Origin: Tridacna crocea
Taxonomy: Eukaryota > Mollusca > Bivalvia > Cardiida > Cardiidae
Assembly: GCA_943736015.1 (NCBI GenBank)
Contig: OX031065.1
Coordinates: 18,366,427 to 18,430,426 of the forward strand
Reading direction: 5' to 3'
DNA: 64,000 nt
Translations under genes and position numbers: made by a program
The notes under the pieces: model-generated
What the model saw: the letters and a program-made list of their open reading frames with translations, nothing else
What the model was told of the DNA's origin: nothing
The model's database searches: none
Shown: piece after piece, positions 40,367 to 53,300 of the stretch
Layout: each line of letters starts with the position of its first letter
Numbering within the stretch: the first letter of the stretch is position 1

Positions 40367-40540
40367 CCCGCCCGGGTGGCTCAGTGGTGAGCGTGTTGGA
40401 CGCATGACCTGGTGGTTGTGAGTTTGATACCCGGTTTAGGCAAAGTTTCGCCGTATTTTCGCCTCTCACCTCAGCTGAAGCCTGTGAGAAAAGTAGTCGG
40501 TGGCTTCGGAAAGAAAGTTGTGTTGGTACTGGTGTGAGAT
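40367..40540 (+). mobile_element. tRNA-derived SINE, 5' half
   Basis: tRNA-like head with A box TGGCTCAGTGG (40377-40387) and B-box-like GAGTTTGATACC (40420-40432), then AGTAGTCGGTGGCTTCGGAA. The matching 3' half is at 42779-42885, displaced by elements inserted here. Confidence 0.75.
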
Positions 40541-41330
40541 TACCTTCAGTCTGAAGGTGTCTGCTCCGATGCTATTTTTGTGACTAGTCTTCGCTAACAC
40601 CTTCAGTCCAGCCATTCATTCAAGGCTTCTGGAAAAAATACGATGTTACCCGCATCTTTTCAAACGGCTCTATGCGACAGGATTTCAAATGACAACTAAT
40701 AAAATGGGCATGGATTGTTAGATAAATGATTAATCTTTACAAAAAAACTGATGTTAGTTAAAATCCAACTCTTACCTTTGTGCAAATCTGTACTTTTCAA
40801 CGTAAATAATCGTTGACCTACTTCACCAGAAATCAAAACATGGTGATCTTTTCAATGTGCATGTCTTGGCAGAAATTGCAGTATCTCGGACACGCTACAG
40901 GATGGTTTAGTTGCGAATTTTGCTGTAAACAAAACGCACCTTGATTGAACTTGGCTGTATAGGGTTAGGGAACCAGACTGTACAAATTTCAAATTCCATT
41001 GAGTGCGCATGCTTGACTAACGGAAGTCGCCGTGTTAGTTGTTTACAAATTATGCTGGATTTATTTACGTTGGGAAAAAGGTAAATTCCCATTGATTTAA
41101 TTGGTATTTTGCAGCATATTTTGTGTGCTCTTAAAGATTAATCATTTATCTAACGATCCATACCCATTTTATTAGCTGTCATTGGAAATTTTGTCGCATT
41201 GAGCCGTTCGAAAAGGTGCGGGTAACATCGTATTTTTTCCAGAAGCCTTGAATGAATGGCTGGACTGAAGGTGTTAGCGAAGACCAGTCACAAAAATAGC
41301 ATCGGAGCAGACACCTTCAGACTGAAGGTA
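40541..41330. mobile_element. MULE-like element with 198-bp TIRs
   Basis: Arms 40541-40738 and 41133-41330 are inverted, about 95% identical and without indels, starting TACCTTCAGTCTGAAGGTGT. Flanked by the 9-bp duplication GTGTGAGAT at 40532-40540 and 41331-41339, typical of Mutator-like elements. The 394-bp interior has no transposase but contains GTGCGCATGC, ACGGAAGT and a GTAAAT donor-like site at 41081. Confidence 0.9.
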
Positions 41331-41339
41331 GTGTGAGAT

Positions 41340-42778
41340 AGTCTCAGTAATGAGACGCTCCGGTGATCTTTTTCATATTTGGACATTTACTGTACACCGT
41401 ACCGTCTCAAGTCCGTCGTAAATTTTCCGGTAGCAAATATAGAGCGCTATACTGATTTTCTTTTTCGTCAGTTTTATCACAGGAATTTGACATTCTATAA
41501 CCAAAATAAATGGTAAAATATGAAAAAAAAAAATCTCCCCTATATGATATAAACACAAGGAATGCAACGTCTAGATTGCTGGCGCTAGCACCCGACAGCC
41601 TTTCCCAACCAAAATCAAACAAACATTGATCATAATCTCCTTTAGCCTAGCGATAGACAACACAATAATGTACCTATGACATCCGGCGATACCTCAGTAG
41701 ACACCTTTCAACAGGAGATATCCGTCATGTTTTACAGCTTTATCAGAAAATTTTTATTTGTCTGGGACACCATTCGCTGATGTCACAAGAAGAGCCAAGA
41801 AGAGTATTTTCTTATTACTATTATTATTTTTGTTTTTAAGATATTTATGGACATCACATGATACTAAAGATTTTTCTAGAAGTAACTAACAAAAAAATTG
41901 GAGCGCATTCCTTTTTAAAGAAAAGATATTTGAGTTTTGTGAATAGGGAAATCCCCCATCAAGCGAGGAAACTCTATAAACTTAAGCCCTATTGGACCGT
42001 TCACGGAAATCATGTGACGTCAGCGAATGGTGTCCCAGACAAATCAAAATTTTCTGATAAAGTCGTAAAACATGACGGATATCTCCGGTTGAAAGGTATC
42101 TAGTGAGGTATTGTCGGATGTCACAGGTACATTATTTTGTTGTCTATCGCTAGGCTAAAGGAGATTATGATCAATGTGTGTTTCGTGAGTGATTTTGGTT
42201 GGGAAAGGGTGCCGGGTGCTAGCGCCAGCAATCGAGACATTGCATTCCTTGTGTTTATATTATATATAGGGTTTTTTTTTTTCTTATGTTATCATTTATT
42301 TTGATTATTGAATGTCAAATTCCTGTGGTTTTATCTGTATTGCAGCGAAATGCAATTAACTTTTAGTAATGAACATGACCAAAGATAAATTGTCAAACCA
42401 TTCATTACATAAAGAGCTTGTAGAAGTCGTTTATAACATGTTTATCTCCGAAAAATCACTGATGAAATTTGTAGTGGGTCGCGGCCATTTTTGTATGTTT
42501 TGGGGAATGTAAACAACTGGAGTAACCGATGAAATACACATTTTTTTCTCACGTTCAGCGTTTTAATTGAGAGTATTTGTATTTCAAACGAAGGAATATT
42601 GAATACACACACAACAGGTATGTTTAAATCCTAGTTTTGTGCTCTGTTTGCGAAATTATAAGAGTTCAAACTTGTGCACAAAATCTGTGCAGAACTTTCA
42701 ACTGATTTTGTCCGGATTGTCTCTGTACCCAGAGGCGACCAGTCAAAAAGTAACATAGCCTTTGGGGACAGTTATCTG
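41340..42778. mobile_element. Element B, relative of element A
   Basis: Left 41340-41455 matches 29575-29690 and right 42346-42778 matches 31262-31713, with unrelated middles. It splits the SINE 40367/42779; flanks TGGTGTGAG on both sides. Confidence 0.75.
41465..42345. mobile_element. Foldback element nested in element B
   Basis: Arms of about 330 bp (41470-41795 and about 42005-42340), roughly 90% identical and inverted; shared blocks include GGCGCTAGCACCCG and GTCTGGGACACCATTCGCTG. The spacer of about 200 bp has no recognisable gene. The corresponding place in element A holds a different insertion. Confidence 0.85.
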
Positions 42779-42885
42779 TACTATGGTGTGAGGAAGCCAG
42801 GAAACATGTGCGACACCGACCGCCATGATATGACCTTAGCTGTTAAAGTGGCGTTAAACCCCAATACAACAAACAAGGAATCAAA
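42779..42885 (+). mobile_element. SINE 3' half
   Basis: GGTGTGAGGAAGCCAGG continuing to GTTAAAGTGGCGTTAAACCC and a CAACAAACAA tail, the tail type of bivalve V/Nin-like SINEs. Confidence 0.65.
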
Positions 42886-42893
42886 CTATGTAC

Positions 42894-44051
42894 TAGTGTT
42901 GGGCAATCGGTTTAAAATCTCAATCGATTATCGCTTTATAATCGGAAGAGCAAACCAACTAGCTATCGATAGTACAATCGGTTTAGACTGTCACTCCATT
43001 TAACTGAGAATGACTTTCTGCTTAAAATACTGTGACAATATTGTAAACATGAAAGTCTTCATGTATTAAATTTATAAAGATGTTGTATTCTGCACTTTAA
43101 TCAAAATCATTCATTTTGTTCCTTATAATTTCCAAACGAGTTAAAAAAGAATCAGACATATATACCTTATAGTTCAAACATTTGCAGACGACCGTCTTTC
43201 TCCCCATCCTCCCCCCCACACTATATTTTCATTTCATAAAACATTTTTTTCCACTCATGAACAGAATTTTAACTTCCACTTATTGCTTTATTCAGAAATT
43301 TGCGTAAATTCACTGTTAAAATTCATTATTAAAGATAAGAAGATGGTTTGAAGTCTCTCTGATCGGACGTTGCCACGCTGCTCACTGTAGTGTCATGGAT
43401 TTTCGCGCTTTTTTGGCTATCTATTTTTTATTGACAGTTACTTTCTGGAGAAGTGTTACTACATGATTTGACATCATTTAGTCAGTTTAAATAGCAAGTA
43501 ACTTAAAATGCTGGCACTTTACACTAGAAAAGAGGAATAACACCTTCGTTACTCTGTCATAATAGACTCGCCAGCTTCATTATCATCCGGGTGTCCTTCG
43601 CATTTTATACTGATCGTGTTTAATCCATTTATCTGCCCGATGAACGCAAGCTAGGTTATATGAAGTTTTAGATGATAATTTCATGCCTCAGATTGACATT
43701 TAGGTAAATATCTTTCATCGCCAAAGACAGGTCATTTTAAATTTGCCAATGTCAAAACCCGGGCTCAGGGAAGCTTGCCGAGTTGTCAACTTTTGTCAAG
43801 ACATTCATGGACAAAGATTCGTTTCTCATTTTTCAGCTAGTTTTAGTGTTTGTTATCTACTATGTTTAAAATCCAAGATTGTGATTGATAATAGTCGCAA
43901 AACAAAGCGTTAAAAACCAGAATTCAAGTTTTGGCACCAAGCCAGCTTATCAACCGATTACAATGGATTCCGGGATTTCTCAATCGATTATCGGAATCGG
44001 AAGCCCAAACCAACTGACTTTCAACTATAGTCGATCATCGGCCCACCACAA
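42894..44051 (+). mobile_element. hAT-like non-autonomous element, 1158 bp
   Basis: Tips TAGTGTTGGGCAATCG and the inverted TTGTGGTGGGC, with 8-bp duplication CTATGTAC at 42886-42893 and 44052-44059. Contains ATCGAT-rich subterminal runs at both ends. Its right end is 58 nt from the acceptor of the first SF3B3 coding exon. Confidence 0.9.
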
Positions 44052-44135
44052 CTATGTACAATTGTTAACATGTTAAAGGAAATTGATTTTTTTTTTCTTT
44101 CTTTTTTAGAGAAAAAACTCTTGACTTGATTCGCA

Positions 44136-44361
44136 ATGCATCTCTACAACCTGACTCTGCAGAGGGCAACAGGCGTAACTTGTGCAGTTCATGGAAACTT
44201 TTCTGGTGCCAAACTTCAGGAAGTAATTGTTTCTCGGGGCAAAATTTTGGAACTCCTGAGACATGATCCAAACACTGGAAAGATATACCCAGTCCTTACA
44301 CAAGAGACATTTGGAGTTGTCAGAGCTTTAATGCCTTTTAGATTAACAGGTGGTACAAAAG
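44136..44361 (+). CDS. SF3B3: SF3B3 coding exon 1 (residues 1-75)
   Basis: [43 protein letters not shown]. The exon itself probably begins at 44110, after a pyrimidine-rich acceptor. Donor GTAAAT, phase 1. Confidence 0.98.
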
Positions 44362-47300
44362 GTAAATAATGCATACTTCTTCAATCCTTGCTGTAAATGT
44401 TGCATTTTTACTTACAGATTTGAAAGTTTTTAATCTTACAGAAAAATTACAGCAATTGTTAAATCGAGAAATTTTTTAGAATATTTTGTTTTTAATCGAA
44501 AAGCCCTCTCATCATCTTTTATGTCTAACTGCGAGCTATGTTCGTTTGCAAGAGTTGTTTTTTTCTTTTAAGCTGAAGAATAGTTCAATATTTCTTTGGC
44601 TAGAATTTCGTCCAATATTTTGCCAGGTTTTTTTGGTTGTTTAATGGAATCTAGGTAATACAGTCAAACCTGGTGATCCGTCCACCTCCATTCAGTGTGA
44701 ACCTTCATTTAACGACCAGTTCAATGTCCCCCAATCAATTTTACTCTATATTGAACCTTTTTTCAACAAGTACCTTTAAAACGCATGCAACGGCCGCCGA
44801 AATTTTGTCCCTTTTTTTAAAACACCCTGGTAAGCAGCGGCCAATAACCAATGGAAGTCGGACTGCCAAGTTAGAATTTCACGTTTATTGTACTTATCAC
44901 GTCCAACCGTTTTCGGATTAACAACTAATGTGTAAAAATCGAACAATTATATACACACGTCGCTAATTAACAGGTGATTGCATTTACCTGATTTCCTCGA
45001 GAATATGTTATTTTAATGCAATTGATGATTTCGTAAGCTATTATACCCGATTTGTCACATATTTTAAAGTTCAAAATCACGTGTTAATTACCCAAGTCAG
45101 ACAACCAAAAATGTCTTTCTACTTTCGATTTAATCTGACATTACTGTAACGATTACTTAACAATAATAAAGAAGCTGTTTCGCCATTTTGTTTGTGTGAA
45201 TTTTTTCTAAAAGGTGAGAAATGATTAAAGATAAACAGATTGCACCCAAATTACGTAGTATAGGTAAATACCTATGCCAGTGTGTTTGAGAAATTGTCTT
45301 TGAATATGTTAATTTTTAATAATTACACAGATGTCACATCATAATTGACCAGTAAACCCCATCTTCGCAAGCCAAGGATACTAAGGTAGTACCCTTGGCC
45401 GCTCGCCTCTTTAAAAATCAAAGCTCCCGCTGCGCTATTTCATTGGATGCGATCAAAACCCATCGCGTCCAATAAAACCATTCGTAACAAGAAATCTTTC
45501 GCAAAACAGAAAACAACAATGGCGGCGCCCATCAAAAACGAAAGTTGTCATGTCTGTGACGAAAATTTGCCAAAAAAGAGTAGACGTTGATATTTAATAA
45601 GTTTTATATAGTTTACGATCAATTATGTGAAGTATTAGGACGGGTTCCACAGCCAAATGATTGCGGATTATCGTATGTCTGCTCGTCTTGTTTCTGATCT
45701 GATGATTCTGAAAGCGCAGCCATATTTGATGCATTGGCCAACAGATTTTATTACGAGCATCTAGATTGGTCAGAAATAACATCAGCAAAGGTTACGCAAC
45801 TTGTGATATTCGATAGGTGGCGCAGCGGGAGTTTTGATTTTTAAAGAGGCGAGCGGCCAAGGTACGTAACGGGCGAGCGGCCAAGGTACGTAATGAACAA
45901 AGTGGAGTTCGTATCCTTGGCTTGCGAAGATGAGTAAACCTACGATTGTTTGATCTTTTTGCCGAATCATCTTTCGACAATTTGATTATTTTGATTGGAG
46001 ATAATTCCAAAGATGCAGATTTCTTATGTTTTGACCCTATGATCTGTCTATTGTATTATTGACTTGAGACTGTTAATCTGGAATGATGGCTTGTGCCAAG
46101 AGAAAAGTGTTGACTTTAGAACAAAGAGTGGAAGTGATTAGACTTCTAGAATTTGGAAAGAGTTTTCGGATTCTAGCTGAACAATTTGGTCTTGGGTATG
46201 CATTCGAATATGGACCTGGACTATAACAACCCCTCCCAACCTTTTATAAGTTTTTAGGAAAAGATAACCCCAAGACTATCTTGTGATCGACCCCTTTTAA
46301 GCAAGCACCTGTCTTAAGCAAGCGATTTCGGAAAGTCCCTTGACTTCTTGCTTAAGACAGGTTTGACTGTATATATAAGTGTTTCAAGGTACATGTACAT
46401 GGATATTTAAGCTGTACTGTTTTATCAATATCAAATGTAAATTTCATTCTTTCAGATTATGTTGTTGTTGGATCAGACTCTGGAAGGATTGTTATTCTTG
46501 AATATTTGGCTCAGAAAAATGTATTTGAAAAGGTTTGTGCAATTTTGATATTATATTTATTGATATTTGAACAAAGGAAATTTATTTGCAAGTACTTGCA
46601 GGTATTCTCCTTCAGTAAAAAATAGAAATGTACAAAATGCCAACACACGTAAACCAGTAGACATTGTTGAACCAAAATACGTCTGCATGATCTGAGCACT
46701 CTAATTGTATGTCATTGTTTTGTGTCATTAAAAGAAATTTGCTTGTGAACTTGAATTAACAAATGAAAGATGGGTTAAATGAAATGAAAAAGAGCAAAGT
46801 TGCGTAATGGTGAATGAAATACATTGAATGTTTGCATAAGTTTTACTTTTTGAAATAGTGAAATATTAAAAGCAAAATCCTGTATGTTTATATTTTTTAG
46901 GTGCACCAAGAAACATTTGGAAAGAGTGGGTGTAGACGTATAGTTCCTGGGCAGTTTTTGGCTATAGACCCTAAAGGCAGAGCTGTCATGATAGGTAAGG
47001 AGATAACTTGAATATGGATCATTGATGTTGAATTTTTTATTATTGGGTTATACAGTCCCCTTCAGTTGTCCTAGCTTATCAAGAGCAATAATAGATCCTC
47101 TATGGAGAATGTAGATCAAGAAATATGCTCTCTAATCTTTTATATACACTCTGATATTGAACTTTGCTGAATCTGCAATATTCGGTTGTTTTGATTTTTG
47201 TTAAGAAAAAAAAAACAAACACCTCTGAAATGTTATGTTCAAACCACCCTCCCCTCTCCAAAAAAAAAAAAATTAGAGAGAAGTACAAACACAGAAAAAA

Positions 47301-50300
47301 ATACAATTTATTTCATGCCTTCATGAAGTTTACCAAGAAATAATGGTGGTATATAGTTTAATATTTCCTGGTAACAACCAGTGAAAAATACTGATTTCAT
47401 ATTTTCTAGCTCTTCAGTTGAACACTGAAACATTAAATACCATGCAGTAGTTACCTAGGTTATCAGTGTGTGCCATTCAACAAGACAAGAAATGATGATT
47501 TAGTTTATGCACATTTACCTTGCATTTGTCGAGCTCTATGTAATACTGACTGCCTTGCTATGTAGAAGGGGTATGCCACAGGTAATTACCAAAAACAATA
47601 ATGCTGGAATATGATGAAAATCCTGACAAGAAAAAGGGGGCTAGATTCCCTGTTAGAAGCACGAAACAATTATTTTTTTGTCGAAGAACAGAATTTATTT
47701 CATTGAACACCATTGGTAATATATTCACAAGTGGTGCAACTAATATTCTCTATGTATTGTTTCTCTGTTTTCTCAGGTGCTGTTGAGAAGCAGAAACTTG
47801 TATATATATTAAACAGAGATGCTCAGGCTAGACTTACCATTTCATCTCCCCTTGAAGCACACAAAGCAAACACATTAGTGTATTACATTTGTGGTGTGGA
47901 TGTTGGGTTCGAAAATCCTACCTTTGCTTGTCTTGAAATAGACTATGAAGTGAGTGCTTTTATGAAGTTTTGGTTGGCAAGATTAACCATAAACCAGATT
48001 TTTCTGTAAACTCACAACTTTCCATAAAACCGAAATAAATTTTATTTCATAACTTGTTGCCCAGGATGGAACAAAGTCGGTTAACTCATTACCAGTGCCG
48101 ACTTTAAATGACCCTTAGGAAGAAGCCTTTTAAAAAAAAAAAGAAACTGGGAAAAAAAAGGAAATGCTTATAACCAGCATTTTCTCCTTTTCCCACATTG
48201 TTTTCTACCCTATCAAAGAAAAAATGCATCGGTTGGACCATATTAAAATTGTGGTTTGCAAATGCTCTGAATTAGATGAGTCTAAAATTTGGTAATGGGA
48301 TAAAGGTTTCAGAAAAAAAGGAAATAACTATTTTAGCCTTGTTGGCTTGAACCTTAACTATCCACCACAGGAGCAAAATATGGACTTTTCCAAACTAACA
48401 GTATTTACAGATGACATTTTAAAAGGGTCGTTAAAAGTTGAGACCGTGTGGTAAAGGGTTAATATTCAATTACTGAAAGATAAAATGTTTATGGAGATGA
48501 CACTTTTTATGTTGCAGTAAAATGTCTTTCTTAAACTTTTCAACAGTACAAGCATGTTTTTACACTATATGAATTTTAGGCTGCTGTAAACATTGTATAG
48601 TGTAGAGCAATGCCTTAGTGAGTATTGCTTGTGCAATGTGACTTTGAAATTGCTGCAATTGTTTTCTGACTGAAATACTTTTTTCATTTAGTTAGAACTG
48701 AATTTGAAGGTCCACTTGTAACTAAATATGAACTGTTTAAATCTCAAATCACAAACAATTCTGAATCATACATTTTGAAATAGTGTATTGATATTATGAA
48801 TCTGAGCTACAATGGAATTTGTCGGAGCTTCAATTGCCAGCAGAAAAATGAATTGTTGGCCCTAAGAAAAAATATCTGTGTTCAGGTTTTTGGTCCGAGA
48901 TGCTGTTGGTGAATCTTTGGGACTAACAAAAAATACCTGTGTTTAGGGTGTTGGTCCGAGATGCTGTAGAGTAGGTAGGGATTTTTTTCACCAGAAACTT
49001 CTTCCATAGGCCATGTACACCAAAATCATACCCAACAGACCTTGAAAAGTTAAGTTCAGGATACAGAGATATTTTTATACTCCCTGAAGGGCAAACATAA
49101 TTATTGTCGCTGCTTTGTCTGTCCACCAATCCTTCCGTGCATCCTTCTGTCCTTCCGAAGCCATTTCTCAACAACCTCTTGACCAAATTGGACGAAACTT
49201 TGTACATTATCTCTCTAAAATATTGCGCAGATGTAGTTGTCCTGGTTTTCTAATTTGATGCTTTGACGAACCATTTACTGACTGCCTTCAGTATCCTAAA
49301 AAGAGATCTGATCGGGGAGCATAACCTGTCTATGATGGCTTTTGTTCTGATAGACCTTGCTACTGTATACATGTACCTTTTTTTCCAGCAATGGAATCCA
49401 TACTTGTAAGTGGTATGAAATAAACCTCTTTATTTTGACTCTTTGAGTTACATAATTTTGGGCACAAGTGTGCCTTTAAAGAAGTGAAATAGACTACTTG
49501 CTTTCAGCTTCAAGAACCTGATGTAATCTCTTACATGTTATTTAAGGAATGTGATGCTGACCCAACTGGAGAAGCAGCTGACAGGGCACAACAGCTGTTG
49601 ACATACTATGAGTTGGACTTGGGCTTGAATCATGTAGTGAGGAAGTACTCCGAACCCCTTGAAGAACATGCTAACTTCCTTATTTCAGGTAGATGTTGTT
49701 CTAAATTGTATAATTACTTAACTCATTACCACACGAGAAAATTTTAGACTGGTCCAAATTGAAAGCATTTGCAGATGACAAAATAAAGGTGACTGAAAAA
49801 TAGAAATTTGTTCTGAAAAGGATAGAAAACACTGTGGGAAAAGGAGAAAATGCTGGTTACCAGCATTTTCTCCTTTTCCCACAGTGTTTTCAAAAGGTTT
49901 CTTTCTCAGGGGCGTCAAAAGTAGGGATTGAGTGGTAATGGGTTAAAAAGTTTGTAGCATATAGTTCTTGAGAACAGGTAATTGGTTCAATCCCCGACTC
50001 CGGCAATTTCTTTCGAAGGATTTATGATTGCTGTTGCAAAAGAATTAATTCTTCTCTCATTGTTTTGATGAAGATTATGTGGGAAAGCAGCTAGTACCTT
50101 GGAGAGAATATTGTGCAGAGAGCACTGGTTAACTCTACCAAACAACAAAATTCTGGATTAGTCCAAACTGAAAGCATTTGCAGATGACAAAATGAATATA
50201 AATGCATGTACTGAGATTTGATACCTTTGATGATTAAGTTGAGAAAAATATATACCCTAGTGCAATGTGGAACATAATCTAGTTGGCTTGACACACTTGT

Positions 50301-53300
50301 TTTTCTCTTCAGTTCCAGGAGGGAGTGATGGCCCCAGTGGAGTATTGATATGCTCAGAAAATTACATAACCTTTAAAAATTTGGGAGATCAACCGGACAT
50401 ACGCTGTCCTATACCAAGGAGAAGAGTAAGTGCTTTTGTTATCCAAGAAATCTGGAGCAGCCCAAAACCCTTTACCAAACGACATAATTTTAGATTAGTC
50501 CAAATTGTAAGCATTTGCGGACGACAAAATTGATGTAAGTCCAAATTTGAAATTTGTTTTGGAAAGGGTAGAAAACATTGTGGGAAAAGGAGAAAAATGC
50601 TGGTTACCAGCATTTTTTCCTTTTCCCTCAATATTTTCAGAAAGCTTCTTTCTCAGGGTTGTTAAAAGTCAGGATTGTGTGGTAAAGGGTTAAGGCATGC
50701 AGACTGGAGTTCATGGTTTTCGTTTTGGTGATTTTTAGCTCCACAGGCCGAAGGCCAGTGGGCTTATGTCATGGCCCAATGTCCGTTGTGCATGCGTCCG
50801 TCCGTCTGTGCATGCGTGCGTGCGTGCGTGCGTGCGTCCGTTCGTTAACTTTTATTTCAAACATCTTCTTCTCTGAAACTACCCATCCAATTTTGATGAA
50901 ACTTCACAGAAATGATCCTGCCATGGTCCTCTTCAGAATTCCTTGAAAGAGTTTTATTCCTTCACAAACTCTGGTTGCCATGGCAACAAAACTGAAAAAT
51001 ATTGAAAATTTTTAAAAATCTTCTCTGAAACCATAAGGCCTAGGGCTACTAAATTTGGCATGTAGCTTTATCTAGTTTTAATTTTTCAGAGCCATGTACC
51101 ATTTAGCTGTCTGTGCACTGAATAACATGATATAGAATTTCTTTATAATTCTATAGTCCAAGGTGGGCTATCAGGTCATCTTTTGTTTATGTATCATTCT
51201 TTTCAAACCAATTTGTTTTATGCATCATAATTTCAAACAAAGGTTTTGAAACTGTGATTACATGACTGATGTTTTAATATCAGCCTGCAGAAATGTCAAT
51301 GTACCCGTGTAGGATCCCCCTACCAACAAAATTTGCTGTCTCAATGACCAACTTGCACTTTCAGTTTTTCGAGATCTGCCTCACTTTTATGTTATGAATG
51401 TAATAGAATTTTCTAATTGTGATAACTTTTCATTTGATTTATGTTAGCTGAAAATGCTACCTGATGAAGTTTATTTTCTTTTTGTAATGAGCTTATTAAA
51501 TAGTATGTGGGGAAGAACACTGCAGATTACTAGTAAAAGAAAACTCCATGACAGCATTGATAGCTGCACTGACTGCCACAGTAGAACGGAAATAATGTTG
51601 AATATGACAATAAAAACACCATACCAATAAACAAAAACTGTAGGTAGACTGTAATTATTGTTCTGTTCTCAAGACTGATGTATTATTTTAGAATGACCTG
51701 GATGATCCAGAAAGAGGGATGATCTTTGTTTGCAGTGCCACACATAAAACAAAGGTTTGTTGGCAACTTTTTTCAAGTTCTTTTCTATTAACTAAAGATT
51801 TATTCATTGTTTATTAATTTTAATTATGCTTACAGTAATTCATGTTACATGTACATCAAACAATGTTCAGGTGAAGTAATTGGTCATAACTTTCTGAATC
51901 ACTTTGAGATAATCATAACCTGGTGTCTTCACAAAATTAACATTTAAAAAGTTGAGAAACTAACACCAATAGTGAATGACAAAAGAAGCCCGTTTCATTT
52001 TAGGAAAATCATGTTAACCCATTGCAATACAAAAAAGACTCATTGTCTGAACATATTTCACTATTCTCTATATTTCTCTATTCAAAATTTTGATGCTTTA
52101 TAGTTACTTCTGAAGATAGCCTGTATACTCACTGATAAAAGATAGCATGACAGGTACTTTCTTTATATCTAGTATTTGCTTTTTATATGACTTCCTTGTC
52201 TTTCAGTCCATGTTCTTCTTCTTGGCACAAACAGAGCAGGGGGACATTTTCAAGATTACTTTGGAAACAGATGAAGATATGGTCACAGAAATTCACCTGA
52301 AGTATTTTGATACTATACCTGTAGCAACAAGCCTTTGTGTGCTGAAATCTGGTTTTCTGTTTGCTGCATCAGAATTCGGAAACCAGTAAGTGTAGTCTCT
52401 TTTCACAATCTGTTTTAAACTGTGTGTTGATGAATTTTTTATCATGTCTAACGGACTATTTTATACTTTTACATATTTGTTAGAAGGCTTAATGCAAGTT
52501 TTGCTTTGTTAAAATGTTCAAAAAAGAAAATTAATAACTCCATGCTGGTAGTGTTTGCTTGAATATGATACACAAAGGTAATTCTTAAATATACATAGAT
52601 TAAATTGAAATGGACATGCTGAAACTTAAATCTTGTAATTTAGGGGCCAAGAATTAACTCTTTACCACATAACAAAAATTTGGATTGGTCCAAACAGAAA
52701 GGATTTGCAGACAACAAACTAAATCTAATTAAAATGTAACTGAGTTGATTTTTGTTTTGGTTGGGGAAGAAAACATTGTGAGAAAAGGAGAAAATGCTGG
52801 TCACCAGCATTTTCTCCGTTTCCCACAAGGTTTTCAAAAGTCCTCTCCTACGGGGTTGTTAAAACTTGGGATCGTGGGGTAGTGGGTTAAAACATGTAGA
52901 ACCAAGGTGAGACTGCCTGTGTCAAAATCTTTTGCTTTTTTGTGAATCTTCTGTGTGTCCAAGGATCATTTTACCTCAAGATTTAACTTTATACCAAACA
53001 TGTTACAATTTACAGATTTGTCAAGTTAAGGATTGTACATAGTAATGTTTTAATGGGAGTTTTTGTTTATGGTAATTATCATGCAATCTAATGTTTTTTA
53101 ATGGACTTAATGAAAAAAGGTGTTGAAAATAATGCTTCTGGAAAACGAGAACAGGTTACACAGGTGATATGGAATATTCCATGCAATATTTAATTGATTA
53201 AACCTATTTTTCTCTTGCAGCAATTTATATCAGATTGCAAGACTGGGAGATGATGATGATGAACCCAGATTTAGTAGTGCTAGTCCACTTGAAGAAGGCA

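Larger units (their letters stand above)
44661..46369. mobile_element. Tigger/pogo-like element
   Basis: Ends CAGTCAAACCTGGTGATCCG and inverted CAGTCAAACCTGTCTTAAGC, flanked by TA on both sides (44659-44660, 46370-46371). Carries a CENP-B-type HTH fragment at 46086 and the nested element 45359-45932. In SF3B3 intron 1. Confidence 0.87.

Noticed and set aside
40377..40450. Possible functional tRNA gene
   Set aside because: A and B boxes are present but the B box is mutated and no cloverleaf with paired acceptor stem could be formed; it is a SINE head.
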